Source of the DNA: Streptomyces cinerochromogenes | Lineage (GTDB): Bacteria > Actinomycetota > Actinomycetes > Streptomycetales > Streptomycetaceae | DNA: 64,000 bases | Reading direction: 5' to 3' | Assembly (NCBI RefSeq): GCF_014648635.1 | Contig: NZ_BMRM01000025.1 | Coordinates: 1-64,000, forward strand | Shown: in pieces, positions 9,661 to 17,277 of the stretch | How positions within the stretch are numbered: the first letter of the stretch is position 1 | Layout: every line of letters begins with the position of its first letter | Position numbers and translations under genes: made by a program | The notes under the pieces: generated by a model | Seen by the model: the letters and a program-made list of their open reading frames with translations, nothing else | What the model was told of the DNA's origin: nothing | Databases searched by the model: none

Positions 9661-9681
9661 TGGTCAACTCTTTCTTGACCA
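9661..9681. promoter_or_regulatory. Perfect inverted repeat TGGTCAA-N7-TTGACCA
   Basis: Seven-base arms are exact reverse complements with a 7-bp spacer, so the half-site centres are 14 bp apart. It lies in the 225-bp divergent region between the HTH gene and fmt. The arms also contain TTGACC in both orientations, which could serve as -35 elements. It is the likeliest operator for the neighbouring HTH protein. Confidence 0.5.
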
Positions 9682-9829
9682 ACGTTCTTGTGCTCCGCTG
9701 GTCACGGGGTGGGGGCGTACGGGCATATGCGTACGCCGCCTGCCCACCCGTGCGCCGTGCGGCGCGGGTTCATGGTCATAGACTGGTGCGCTGCCCGCCG
9801 ACCCCCGCCCGAGAGGCCCGATCCCGCCC

Positions 9830-10759
9830 ATGAAGCTCGTCTTCGCCGGTACCCCCGAGGTCGCCGTTCCCGCTCTGGACGCCCTGCTCGCCTCAGGACG
9901 GCACGAGGTGGCCGCCGTCGTCACGCGGCCCGACGCGCCGGCCGGGCGCGGGCGCCGACTGGTCGCGTCGCCCGTGGCCGAGCGGGCGGAGGAAGCCGGG
10001 ATCGAGGTGCTGAAGCCGCTGAAGCCGCGGGACCCGGAGTTCCTGGAGCGGCTCGGGGAGATCGCGCCGGACTGCTGCCCGGTCGTGGCCTACGGCGCCC
10101 TGCTGCCGAGGGCCGCCCTGGACATCCCCGCGCACGGCTGGGTCAACCTGCACTTCTCGCTGCTGCCCGCCTGGCGCGGAGCGGCGCCGGTGCAGCACGC
10201 CATCATGGCCGGCGACGAGATCACGGGCGCGTCCACCTTCCTCATCGAGGAGGGGCTGGACTCCGGGCCGGTCTACGGCACCGTGACCGAGGAGATCCGC
10301 CCCACCGACACCAGCGGTGACCTGCTCACCCGGCTCGCCTTCGCGGGCGCCGGGCTGCTCGCCGCCACCATGGACGGCATCGAGGACGGCACCCTGAAGG
10401 CCGTACCGCAGCCCGCCGAGGGCATCACCGTCGCGCCGAAGATCACCGTGGAGGACGCCCAGGTCGACTGGGCGGCGCCCGCGCTGCGCGTCGACCGGGT
10501 GGTACGCGGCTGCACCCCGGCGCCCGGCGCCTGGACCGTCTTCCGCGGCGAGCGGCTCAAGCTGATCCAGGTCACGCCCGTACCCGACCGGACCGACCTC
10601 GCCCCCGGCCGGCTCGCGGTGGGCAAGAACAGCGTCCACGTGGGCACCGGTTCCTACGCCGTCGAGCTGCTGTGGGTCCAGGCCCAGGGCAAGAAGCCGA
10701 TGCGCGCGGCCGACTGGGCGCGGGGGGTACGCATCGCGGAGGGCGAGACGCTCGGCTGA
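9830..10759 (+). CDS. fmt: Methionyl-tRNA formyltransferase
   Basis: Fmt formylates Met-tRNAfMet with 10-formyl-tetrahydrofolate. The 309-residue protein begins MKLVFAGTPEVAVPAL. It has the folate/catalytic signature NLHFSLLPAWRGAAP (about 106-120) with the Asn-His pair, and the catalytic Asp in GLDSGPVYG. The C-terminal OB-like tRNA-binding domain follows. A TAGACT -10-like box lies at 9779-9784. It is followed not by def but by a repeat-rich gap and then rsmB. Confidence 0.97.
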   Translation: MKLVFAGTPEVAVPALDALLASGRHEVAAVVTRPDAPAGRGRRLVASPVAERAEEAGIEVLKPLKPRDPEFLERLGEIAPDCCPVVAYGALLPRAALDIPAHGWVNLHFSLLPAWRGAAPVQHAIMAGDEITGASTFLIEEGLDSGPVYGTVTEEIRPTDTSGDLLTRLAFAGAGLLAATMDGIEDGTLKAVPQPAEGITVAPKITVEDAQVDWAAPALRVDRVVRGCTPAPGAWTVFRGERLKLIQVTPVPDRTDLAPGRLAVGKNSVHVGTGSYAVELLWVQAQGKKPMRAADWARGVRIAEGETLG

Positions 10760-10772
10760 CGCCTCGGACGAC

Positions 10773-11012
10773 ACCGGCGCGGTCCACCCGGGCGGCCGGC
10801 GGTCGGCACTCCGGGGGACCGGCGCGGTGCTGGGGAGGACCGGCGCGGTGCTCGTGGGGGACCGGCACGGAGTCTGCGAGGCGACCGGTGCGGGTTCCGG
10901 GTGGACCGGCACCGTGCTTGCGAAGGGACCGGCGCGGTACGTGCGAGGGAACCGGTGCGGGGCTTTCCGGGCGGACCGGCGCGGTGCGCGCCAGGAGACC
11001 GGAACGGTGCCG
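10773..11012. repeat. Degenerate tandem array, about 22-bp period, 10-11 copies
   Basis: The core GACCGGCGCGGTGC recurs. ACCGG starts at 10773, 10818, 10839, 10861, 10884, 10905, 10928, 10951, 10975 and 10998, with a decayed copy near 10796 filling the one 45-bp gap. Intervals are 21-24 bp. Copies differ at several positions. The array fills almost the whole 335-bp gap between fmt and rsmB; nothing else is visible there. It has no open frame with coding bias. Confidence 0.85.
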
Positions 11013-11094
11013 AGGAACCCGGGCGGTGGGGGCGGGGCTTCGGCGACGTACGCTGGAGGCGCATTCCTCTCTTCACACCCGGAGCACCTTTTTC

Positions 11095-12513
11095 GTGAGC
11101 GAGCAGTCCCGGCGGCCGCGCAGGCCCGCCAAGCCCTACCGCCGTCCCCAGAAGGACCCCGTCCGCATCCTGGCCTTCGAGGCGCTGCGCGCGGTGGACG
11201 AGCGGGACGCGTACGCCAACCTCGTGCTGCCCCCGCTGCTCAGGAAGGCCCGCGAGAAGGGCGACTTCGACGCCCGGGACGCCGCCCTCGCCACCGAGCT
11301 GGTCTACGGCACGCTGCGCCGGCAGGGCACCTACGACGCCGTCATCGCCGCCTGCGTCGACCGGCCGCTGCGCGAGGTCGACCCGCCGGTGCTCGACGTA
11401 CTGGGCCTCGGCGTCCACCAGTTGCTCGGCACCCGGATCCCGACCCATGCCGCCGTCTCCGCCTCCGTGGAGCTGGCCCGGGTCGTGCTCGGTGACGGGC
11501 GGGCCAAGTTCGTCAACGCCGTGCTGCGGAAGGTGGCCCAGGACGATCTCGACGGCTGGATCGAGAAGGTCGCGCCGCCCTACGACGAGGACCCCGAGGA
11601 CCACCTCGCCGTCGTCCACTCGCACCCCCGCTGGGTCGTCTCCGCACTGTGGGACTCCCTCGGCGGCGGCCGGGCCGGCATCGAGAAGCTGCTCGCGGCG
11701 GACAACGAGCGCCCCGAGGTGACGCTGGTCGCCCGCCCCGGCCGGGCCACCACCGAGGAACTGCTCCGCGAGGACGCCGCCGTGGCCGGCCGCTGGTCGC
11801 CGTACGCCGTGCGGCTCGCCGAGGGCGGTGAGCCCGGCGCGGTCGAGGCCGTGCGCGAGGGGCGGGCCGGTGTCCAGGACGAGGGCAGCCAGCTGGTCGC
11901 CCTCGCGGTGGCGAACGCCCCGCTCGACGGGCCCGACGAGAAGTGGCTCGACGGCTGCGCGGGGCCCGGCGGCAAGGCCGCGCTGCTCGCCGCGCTCGCC
12001 GCCGAGCGCGGGGCCGCACTGCTCGCCTCCGAGAAGCAGCCGCACCGCGCCGGACTGGTGGCCCGGGCCCTGCACGGCAACCCGGGGCCGTACCAGGTCA
12101 TCGCCGCCGACGGCACCCGCCCGCCGTGGCGTCCCGGCAGCTTCGACCGGGTCCTGGTCGACGTGCCCTGCACCGGCCTCGGCGCCCTCCGCCGCCGCCC
12201 GGAGGCCCGCTGGCGCCGCCGCCCCGAGGACCTCGAGAACTTCGCCCCGCTCCAGCGCGGCCTGCTCCGCACCGCCCTGGACTCCGTCCGCGTCGGCGGT
12301 GTCGTCGGCTACGCCACCTGCTCCCCGCACCTGGCGGAGACCCGCGCGGTCGTCTCCGACGTCCTCAAACAGCGCCCGGACACGGAGCTGATCGACGCCC
12401 GCCCGCTCCTGCCCGGCGTACCCGACCTGGGCGAGGGCCCGGACGTGCAGCTCTGGCCCCACGTACACGGCACGGACGCGATGTACCTGGCGCTCATCCG
12501 GAGAACCGCGTAA
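11095..12513 (+). CDS. rsmB: 16S rRNA m5C967 methyltransferase (RsmB/Sun)
   Basis: The 472-residue protein joins an N-terminal NusB-like RNA-binding domain (about 20-150, KDPVRILAFEALRAVDERDAY) to a Rossmann SAM-dependent methyltransferase. It has the SAM motif DGCAGPGGKAA, DVPCTGLGALRRRPEARWR containing the first conserved cysteine, and GYATCSPH with the nucleophilic cysteine. A basic extension (RRPRRPAKPYRRPQK) precedes NusB. The GTG at 11095 has GGAG 10 nt upstream. It follows fmt as in many bacteria, but across the repeat array. Confidence 0.95.
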   Translation: MSEQSRRPRRPAKPYRRPQKDPVRILAFEALRAVDERDAYANLVLPPLLRKAREKGDFDARDAALATELVYGTLRRQGTYDAVIAACVDRPLREVDPPVLDVLGLGVHQLLGTRIPTHAAVSASVELARVVLGDGRAKFVNAVLRKVAQDDLDGWIEKVAPPYDEDPEDHLAVVHSHPRWVVSALWDSLGGGRAGIEKLLAADNERPEVTLVARPGRATTEELLREDAAVAGRWSPYAVRLAEGGEPGAVEAVREGRAGVQDEGSQLVALAVANAPLDGPDEKWLDGCAGPGGKAALLAALAAERGAALLASEKQPHRAGLVARALHGNPGPYQVIAADGTRPPWRPGSFDRVLVDVPCTGLGALRRRPEARWRRRPEDLENFAPLQRGLLRTALDSVRVGGVVGYATCSPHLAETRAVVSDVLKQRPDTELIDARPLLPGVPDLGEGPDVQLWPHVHGTDAMYLALIRRTA

Positions 12514-12530
12514 CGCGGGCCCGGCCGGCG

Positions 12531-12587
12531 TGCCCCGAAGGGGCGCGGGGGAGTGCGCGAGCGCCCCACGACGGCCCGCGGCCGCGA
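12531..12587. repeat. Dispersed Streptomyces repeat, copy 1
   Basis: CCCCGAAGGGGCGCGGGG followed by a GTGCGCGAGC-type run and a GCCCGCGGCCGCG tail matches, in the opposite orientation, two other intergenic copies here (about 19306-19335 and 62325-62390). The first part can fold into a CCCC-GAA-GGGG hairpin and may double as the rsmB terminator. Confidence 0.5.
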
Positions 12588-12642
12588 CCCAACCCGTGGA
12601 CCGCCGCTACAGCCCGGCGCAGCGGCATGGCAGGCTTGGGTC

Positions 12643-13329
12643 ATGGCCGTGCAGATCAACCCCAGCATCCTGTCCGCCGACTTCGCCCGCCTCGCGGAGG
12701 AGGCCAAGGCGGTCCAAGGCGCCGACTGGCTCCACGTCGACGTCATGGACAACCACTTCGTCCCGAACCTCACGCTCGGCGTGCCGGTCGTGGAGTCCCT
12801 GGCCCGTGCGACGGACACCCCGCTGGACTGCCACCTGATGATCGAGGACCCCGACCGGTGGGCCCCCCAGTACGTCGAGGCGGGGGCCTCGTCCGTCACC
12901 TTCCACGTGGAGGCGGCGGCCGCCCCCGTGCGGCTCGCCCGGGAGATCCGCGCCAAGGGGGCCCGTGCCTCCATGGCGCTCAAGCCCGCGACGCCGATCG
13001 AGCCGTTCGAGGACCTGCTGCCGGAACTCGACATGCTGCTCATCATGACGGTGGAGCCGGGCTTCGGCGGCCAGGCGTTCCTCGACATCATGCTGCCGAA
13101 GATCCGCCGCACCCGTGAGCTGATCGACAAGCACGGTCTGCAGCTGTGGCTGCAGGTCGACGGCGGTGTCTCGGCCTCGACGATCGAGCGGTGCGCGGAC
13201 GCGGGAGCGGACGTGTTCGTCGCCGGCTCGGCCGTCTACGGGGCGAAGGACCCGGCGGAGGCCGTACGCGCCCTGCGCACGCAGGCGGAGGCGGCCACCG
13301 CCCGGGCGACCTGGGCATGCGACCACTGA
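12643..13329 (+). CDS. rpe: Ribulose-phosphate 3-epimerase
   Basis: Rpe interconverts ribulose 5-phosphate and xylulose 5-phosphate in the pentose phosphate pathway. The 228-residue TIM barrel contains the N-terminal INPSILSADFARL, the metal-binding HVDVMDNHFVPN, CHLMIEDPDRW, MTVEPGFGGQAF and the catalytic-Asp strand LQVDGGV. The ATG is preceded by only a weak ribosome-binding site. The family identification is secure. Confidence 0.97.
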   Translation: MAVQINPSILSADFARLAEEAKAVQGADWLHVDVMDNHFVPNLTLGVPVVESLARATDTPLDCHLMIEDPDRWAPQYVEAGASSVTFHVEAAAAPVRLAREIRAKGARASMALKPATPIEPFEDLLPELDMLLIMTVEPGFGGQAFLDIMLPKIRRTRELIDKHGLQLWLQVDGGVSASTIERCADAGADVFVAGSAVYGAKDPAEAVRALRTQAEAATARATWACDH

Positions 13330-13443
13330 GCCACGGCGAAGTGAACGCTTGAATGAACGCCGCCCATCAGGGCGGAGCAGTCGCGCCGAATCTGCAAGGA
13401 TGAACGGCGAATCCAGAGTGTGAACAGCAGTGAGGAGATCGCC

Positions 13444-14463
13444 GTGTCGGGTATGTCGGCGGGCCGGTCAGCCATGCGGATGGGACCCGCTGAGCTGGTG
13501 CAGGCGGCGGCCATGGCCCGCCGCTTCTACCTCGAGGGCAAGTCCAAGATCCAGATCGCGGAGGAGTTCGGCGTCAGCCGCTTCAAGGTGGCCCGGGTCC
13601 TGGAGACGGCCCTCGAACGGGATCTCGTACGCATCGAGATCCGTGTCCCGGCCGAGCTGGACGCCGAGCGTTCCGACGCGCTCCGTGCCCGCTACGGCCT
13701 CAGGCACGCCGTCGTGGTCGAGTCCCCGCCCGAGTCGGAGGAGACCCCCGACCCCGAGAACCTCGGGGAGGTCGCCGCCGACCTGCTCGGCGAACTCGTC
13801 AACGAGGGCGACGTGCTCGGGCTGGCCTGGGGCCGGTCCACCATCCACATGGCGGCGGCACTCGACCGGCTGCCGCCGTGCACGGTGGTGCAGCTGACGG
13901 GCGTGTACGACGCCGGGACCGCCGAGCGCGGCTCGGTGGAGGCGGTCCGCCGGGCCGCCCAGGTGTCGGGCGGCGACGCCCACCCCATCTACGCCCCGAT
14001 GCTGCTCCCGGACGCGGCCACCGCCGCGGCGCTGCGCCACCAGACCGGGATCGCCCGGGCCTTCGAGTACTTCGACAAGGTCACGGTCGCCTGTGTCTCC
14101 ATCGGCTCCTGGGAGCCGGGCATCTCCACCGTCCACGACATGCTCAGCGACGAGGAGCGCGCGCACTACGCCTCGCTCGGTGTCGCCGCCGAGATGTCGG
14201 CGCACCTCTTCGACGCGGAGGGCCGCCGGATCGGTCGGGACCTGGGGGAGCGGTGCATCACGGTCAAGGCCGACCAGCTGCGCCGCATCCCGGAGGTCGT
14301 GGCGATCGCGGGCGGGCAGCGCAAGGCCGCCGCGATCGACGCGGTGCTGCGCTCGGGGCTGGTCACCAGCCTGGTGACCGACACCTCGGCCGCCGACTAC
14401 CTGATGACGGCGGGCCCCACGCCGAAGCCGGCGCTCAACCGTCAGGATCCCGACGGGGTCTGA
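13444..14463 (+). CDS. Sugar-binding transcriptional regulator, SorC/DeoR type
   Basis: An N-terminal HTH (KSKIQIAEEFGVSRFKVARV, about 25-44) is joined to a SorC-type sugar-phosphate sensor domain (about 75-325, with LGLAWGRSTIHMAAAL and QLTGVYDAG). Such proteins respond to phosphorylated sugars. The GTG at 13444 is chosen because GAGGAG lies six bases upstream; a GTG at 13420 and an ATG at 13453 are alternatives. It follows rpe by about 115 bp, so a pentose phosphate is a reasonable but unproven effector. The 339-residue length is normal. Confidence 0.9.
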   Translation: MSGMSAGRSAMRMGPAELVQAAAMARRFYLEGKSKIQIAEEFGVSRFKVARVLETALERDLVRIEIRVPAELDAERSDALRARYGLRHAVVVESPPESEETPDPENLGEVAADLLGELVNEGDVLGLAWGRSTIHMAAALDRLPPCTVVQLTGVYDAGTAERGSVEAVRRAAQVSGGDAHPIYAPMLLPDAATAAALRHQTGIARAFEYFDKVTVACVSIGSWEPGISTVHDMLSDEERAHYASLGVAAEMSAHLFDAEGRRIGRDLGERCITVKADQLRRIPEVVAIAGGQRKAAAIDAVLRSGLVTSLVTDTSAADYLMTAGPTPKPALNRQDPDGV

Positions 14464-14514
14464 CAGCGGGTCGCGGCGGGCTCGCGACGGGACGGCCGTG
14501 GCAGCATCGTCCGC

Positions 14515-14955
14515 ATGCCGCCGCGGTTCGTCCCCCGTGCCCTCGCCGGGCTGCTGGTCTGTCTCGCCGTCCTCCTGACGGGGTGCTCCAGCGCCTCCGG
14601 CCCGGCCTCCCACGCCTCCCACGCCTCGCGGGCCTCCTCGGCCCCACCGGCCGCGTCCGCCCCGGCCTGGGCGCGGGGCACGGCCACCGTCCCGCAGTCC
14701 CGGCTGCCCGCCGAGGCCCGCAGGACACTGGCCCTCATCGACCGGGGCGGTCCCTTCCCCTACGCCAAGGACGGGGCCGTCTTCGGGAACTTCGAGGGCC
14801 GTCTGCCGAGGCACCCGCGCGGCTACTACCACGAGTACACGGTGCCGACCCCCGGCTCCCGCGACCGCGGCGCCCGGCGCCTCGTCACCGGGCGGGCCGG
14901 GGAGATCTACTACACCGATGATCACTACGAGACGTTCCGGGCGGTGCTGAGATGA
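14515..14955 (+). CDS. Lipoprotein guanyl-type ribonuclease (barnase/RNase Sa-like)
   Basis: The N-terminus is a lipoprotein signal peptide ending in the lipobox LLTGC (Cys24), then an Ala/Ser/His linker, then a microbial ribonuclease (N1/T1) domain from about residue 60. The catalytic residues expected for the family are visible: Glu107 in YHEYTV, Arg122 in RRLVTG and His137 in DDHYETF. FGNFEGRLP is the substrate-binding strand. It should act outside the membrane, anchored to the cell surface. The stop overlaps the start of a barstar-like gene as ATGA, so toxin and inhibitor are made together. Confidence 0.88.
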   Translation: MPPRFVPRALAGLLVCLAVLLTGCSSASGPASHASHASRASSAPPAASAPAWARGTATVPQSRLPAEARRTLALIDRGGPFPYAKDGAVFGNFEGRLPRHPRGYYHEYTVPTPGSRDRGARRLVTGRAGEIYYTDDHYETFRAVLR

Positions 14956-15281
14956 CGGAAGACCTGGGCGGCCGGTACACGGTCACCCTGGACCTGGACG
15001 GGGTCACGGGCAAGGCGGCCCTGATGGACCGGGTCGCCCGGGCCCTGGCGCTGCCCGACTGGTTCGGCCGGAACTGGGACGCGCTGGCCGACTCCCTCTC
15101 CGACCACACGGTCTGGCCCGAGGGCGCCGTGGAGCAGGGGCTGCTGATCGTCGTCCGGGGCTGGCGGCCGTACGCCGACGCCGCGCCGGAGGAGTGGCGC
15201 ACCGCCGAGGAGGTGTTCACGGAGGCCGCGGACCGGACGGAGGCCCTCACCGTCGTCCTCGCCCTTGGAGGAACCTCCTAG
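14952..15281 (+). CDS. Barstar-like ribonuclease inhibitor
   Basis: The 109-residue acidic protein has the barstar core LPDWFGRNWDALADSLSD (about 36-53), the segment whose acidic face blocks the barnase active site. It has no signal peptide, so it stays in the cytoplasm, where it would neutralise RNase that has not been exported. It overlaps the preceding RNase gene by four bases, a classical toxin-immunity arrangement. No polymorphic toxin carrier or secretion gene is nearby. Confidence 0.9.
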   Translation: MTEDLGGRYTVTLDLDGVTGKAALMDRVARALALPDWFGRNWDALADSLSDHTVWPEGAVEQGLLIVVRGWRPYADAAPEEWRTAEEVFTEAADRTEALTVVLALGGTS

Positions 15282-15359
15282 GTGATCGACGGCGACCCTG
15301 GATGTTCTGTCAGGGCATGCCGCATGCCCCGCCATGGGAGAATGAAGTACGTGCTCTTT

Positions 15360-15383
15360 CCCCCTGGCACACCTGTCAGGGGG
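15360..15383 (+). promoter_or_regulatory. Hairpin in the guaB1 leader
   Basis: CCCCCTG (15360-15366) pairs with CAGGGGG (15377-15383) around a 10-nt loop, ending 30 nt before the guaB1 GTG. It could be a leader structure or an operator. No known purine riboswitch architecture is recognisable. Confidence 0.35.
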
Positions 15384-15413
15384 TCGCCTCTGATCGACTG
15401 GGATGTGCAGCAC

Positions 15414-16856
15414 GTGCGTTTCCTCAATGACATCCAGCCCGCGTACGACCTGACGTACGACGACGTGTTCATGGTGCCGAGCCGCTCCGCGGTGGGCTCG
15501 CGTCAGGGCGTGGACCTCGCCTCGCCGGACGGCACGGGCACCACCATCCCGCTCGTCGTCGCCAACATGACCGCCATCGCCGGCCGCCGGATGGCCGAGA
15601 CGGTGGCCCGCCGCGGCGGCCTGGTGGTCATCCCGCAGGACATCCCGATCGACGTCGTCACCGACGTCGTCTCCTGGGTGAAGAGCCGCCACCTGGTGCT
15701 GGACACCCCGATCGTGCTGGCCCCGCACCAGACCGTCGCCGACGCCCTGGCGCTGCTGCCCAAGCGGGCGCACAACGCCGGTGTGGTCGTGGACGAGAAC
15801 CAGCGGCCCGTCGGTGTCGTCACCGACGCCGACCTGTCCGGCGTCGACCGCTTCACCCAGCTCGAAGTGGTCATGTCCAAGGACCTGCTCCTGCTGGACG
15901 CGGACATCGACCCGCGCGAGGCCTTCAACACCCTCGACCACCACAACCGCCGCTACGCCCCGGCTGTCGACAAGGACGGCAGGCTCGCCGGCATCCTCAC
16001 CCGCAAGGGCGCCCTGCGGGCCACCCTGTACACGCCGGCCGTGGACGCGAACGGCAGGCTGCGGATCGCCGCCGCCGTCGGCATCAACGGCGATGTGGCG
16101 GGCAAGGCCAAGCAGCTGCTCGACGCGGGCGTGGACACGCTCGTCATCGACACCGCGCACGGCCACCAGGAGTCGATGATCAACGCCATCAAGGTGGTGC
16201 GCGCGCTCGACCCGCACGTGCCGATCGCCGCGGGCAACATCGTCTCCGCCGAGGGCGTCAAGGACCTGATCGACGCGGGGGCGGACATCATCAAGGTCGG
16301 TGTCGGCCCGGGCGCCATGTGCACCACCCGCATGATGACCGGCGTGGGTCGCCCGCAGTTCTCCGCCGTCCTGGAGTGCGCCGCCGAGGCGAAGAAGTAC
16401 GGCAAGCACGTGTGGGCCGACGGCGGTGTCCGGCACCCGCGCGACGTCGCCATGGCGCTCGCCGCCGGCGCGTCCAACGTGATGGTCGGCTCCTGGTTCG
16501 CGGGCACCTACGAGTCGCCCGGCGACCTCCAGCACGACGCCCAGGGCCGCGCCTACAAGGAGTCCTTCGGCATGGCCTCCGCGCGCGCGGTGCGCAACCG
16601 CACGTCCGAGGAGTCGGCGTACGACCGTGCCCGCAAGGCGCTGTTCGAGGAGGGCATCTCCACCTCCCGCATGTTCCTCGACCCGGCCCGTCCGGGCGTC
16701 GAGGACCTGATCGACTCGATCATCGCGGGCGTCCGCTCCTCCTGCACCTACGCCGGCGCCGGCTCCCTGGAGGAGTTCGCCGAGAAGGCCATCGTCGGCA
16801 TCCAGAGCGCGGCCGGCTACGCCGAGGGCAAGCCGCTGCACGCCAGCTGGAGCTGA
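15414..16856 (+). CDS. guaB1: GuaB1 family CBS-domain IMPDH/GMP reductase-like enzyme
   Basis: This 480-residue protein has the IMPDH/GMPR barrel with two CBS domains inserted (about 95-210). The catalytic loop GPGAMCTTRMMTGVG contains the active cysteine, followed by ADGGVRHPRDVAMALAAGA. It belongs to the actinobacterial GuaB1 group. Mycobacterial GuaB1 has been shown to be a CBS-containing GMP reductase, so purine salvage (GMP to IMP) is likelier than IMP dehydrogenation. The GTG at 15414 (MRFLNDIQPAYDLTYDD) is chosen over upstream in-frame codons because it gives the normal family length and GGGATG precedes it. Confidence 0.88.
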   Translation: MRFLNDIQPAYDLTYDDVFMVPSRSAVGSRQGVDLASPDGTGTTIPLVVANMTAIAGRRMAETVARRGGLVVIPQDIPIDVVTDVVSWVKSRHLVLDTPIVLAPHQTVADALALLPKRAHNAGVVVDENQRPVGVVTDADLSGVDRFTQLEVVMSKDLLLLDADIDPREAFNTLDHHNRRYAPAVDKDGRLAGILTRKGALRATLYTPAVDANGRLRIAAAVGINGDVAGKAKQLLDAGVDTLVIDTAHGHQESMINAIKVVRALDPHVPIAAGNIVSAEGVKDLIDAGADIIKVGVGPGAMCTTRMMTGVGRPQFSAVLECAAEAKKYGKHVWADGGVRHPRDVAMALAAGASNVMVGSWFAGTYESPGDLQHDAQGRAYKESFGMASARAVRNRTSEESAYDRARKALFEEGISTSRMFLDPARPGVEDLIDSIIAGVRSSCTYAGAGSLEEFAEKAIVGIQSAAGYAEGKPLHASWS

Positions 16857-16871
16857 CCCGCACGCCCCGTA

Positions 16872-16919
16872 CCGACGGCCCCCGTCGTTCCCGAGCCCGG
16901 GAACGACGGGGGCCGTCGG
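16872..16919 (+). terminator. Very strong terminator after guaB1
   Basis: Twenty-two uninterrupted base pairs (16872-16893 with 16898-16919) close on an AGCC loop 15 nt past the stop. It is the longest perfect stem in the window. Confidence 0.82.
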
Positions 16920-16991
16920 CGTGTCCGGTGGCGTCCCCGTCGGCACGTCCGATGACGCCTCGTCGGCGTGTCCCGTGGCGCGTCGTCGGCG
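16915..16991. repeat. Degenerate 23-bp tandem repeat downstream of guaB1
   Basis: GTCGGCR starts at 16915, 16939, 16962 and 16985, each followed by a CGTCC(G/C)(G/A)TGRCG-like segment, so three copies and a partial lie at 23-24 bp spacing. The first copy uses the terminator's last bases. The rest of the 420-bp gap to the permease gene holds the CGCAA boxes at 17022-17112. Confidence 0.6.
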
Positions 16992-17021
16992 CGGTGGACA
17001 AAACGGGGCGCCGGGGCCCCC

Positions 17022-17112
17022 GCGCAACGGTCGACAGGTCCCGCGCAACGATTTGTCATTCCGCCCCGAGGAACGCAATGATCATGCGGGGATGCGCAAG
17101 GTTGCTGCATTA
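17022..17112 (+). promoter_or_regulatory. CGCAAYGA boxes upstream of the permease (candidate Lrp sites)
   Basis: GCGCAACGG (17022), GCGCAACGAT (17043), ACGCAATGAT (17073) and TGCGCAAGGTTGCTGCA (17092, internally near-palindromic) occur at 21, 30 and about 20 bp spacing, close to whole helical turns. The same boxes occur before the DavA-like amidase gene, and an Lrp/AsnC gene lies between the two sites. I infer these are its operators. Confidence 0.55.
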
Positions 17113-17277
17113 CGCCCGTGAAGGCCCGCCTCGTAGGGTGCTGCGCTAGTACGTGCGTGGCGGGGACCCCGCTCGGTGGGTTCCTGCCCTTTGCAGGTTC
17201 CACCGGTCCCCACCACGAGGGCCGGCCGTCACGCCGGCCGCATCCCCGAACCATCGGCAGCGATAAGGAGCCAGCGC

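Noticed and set aside
10773..11012. Possible CRISPR array at the fmt-rsmB gap
   Set aside because: Repeats are directly adjacent with only a few variable bases between cores, copies are degenerate, and no cas gene is near.
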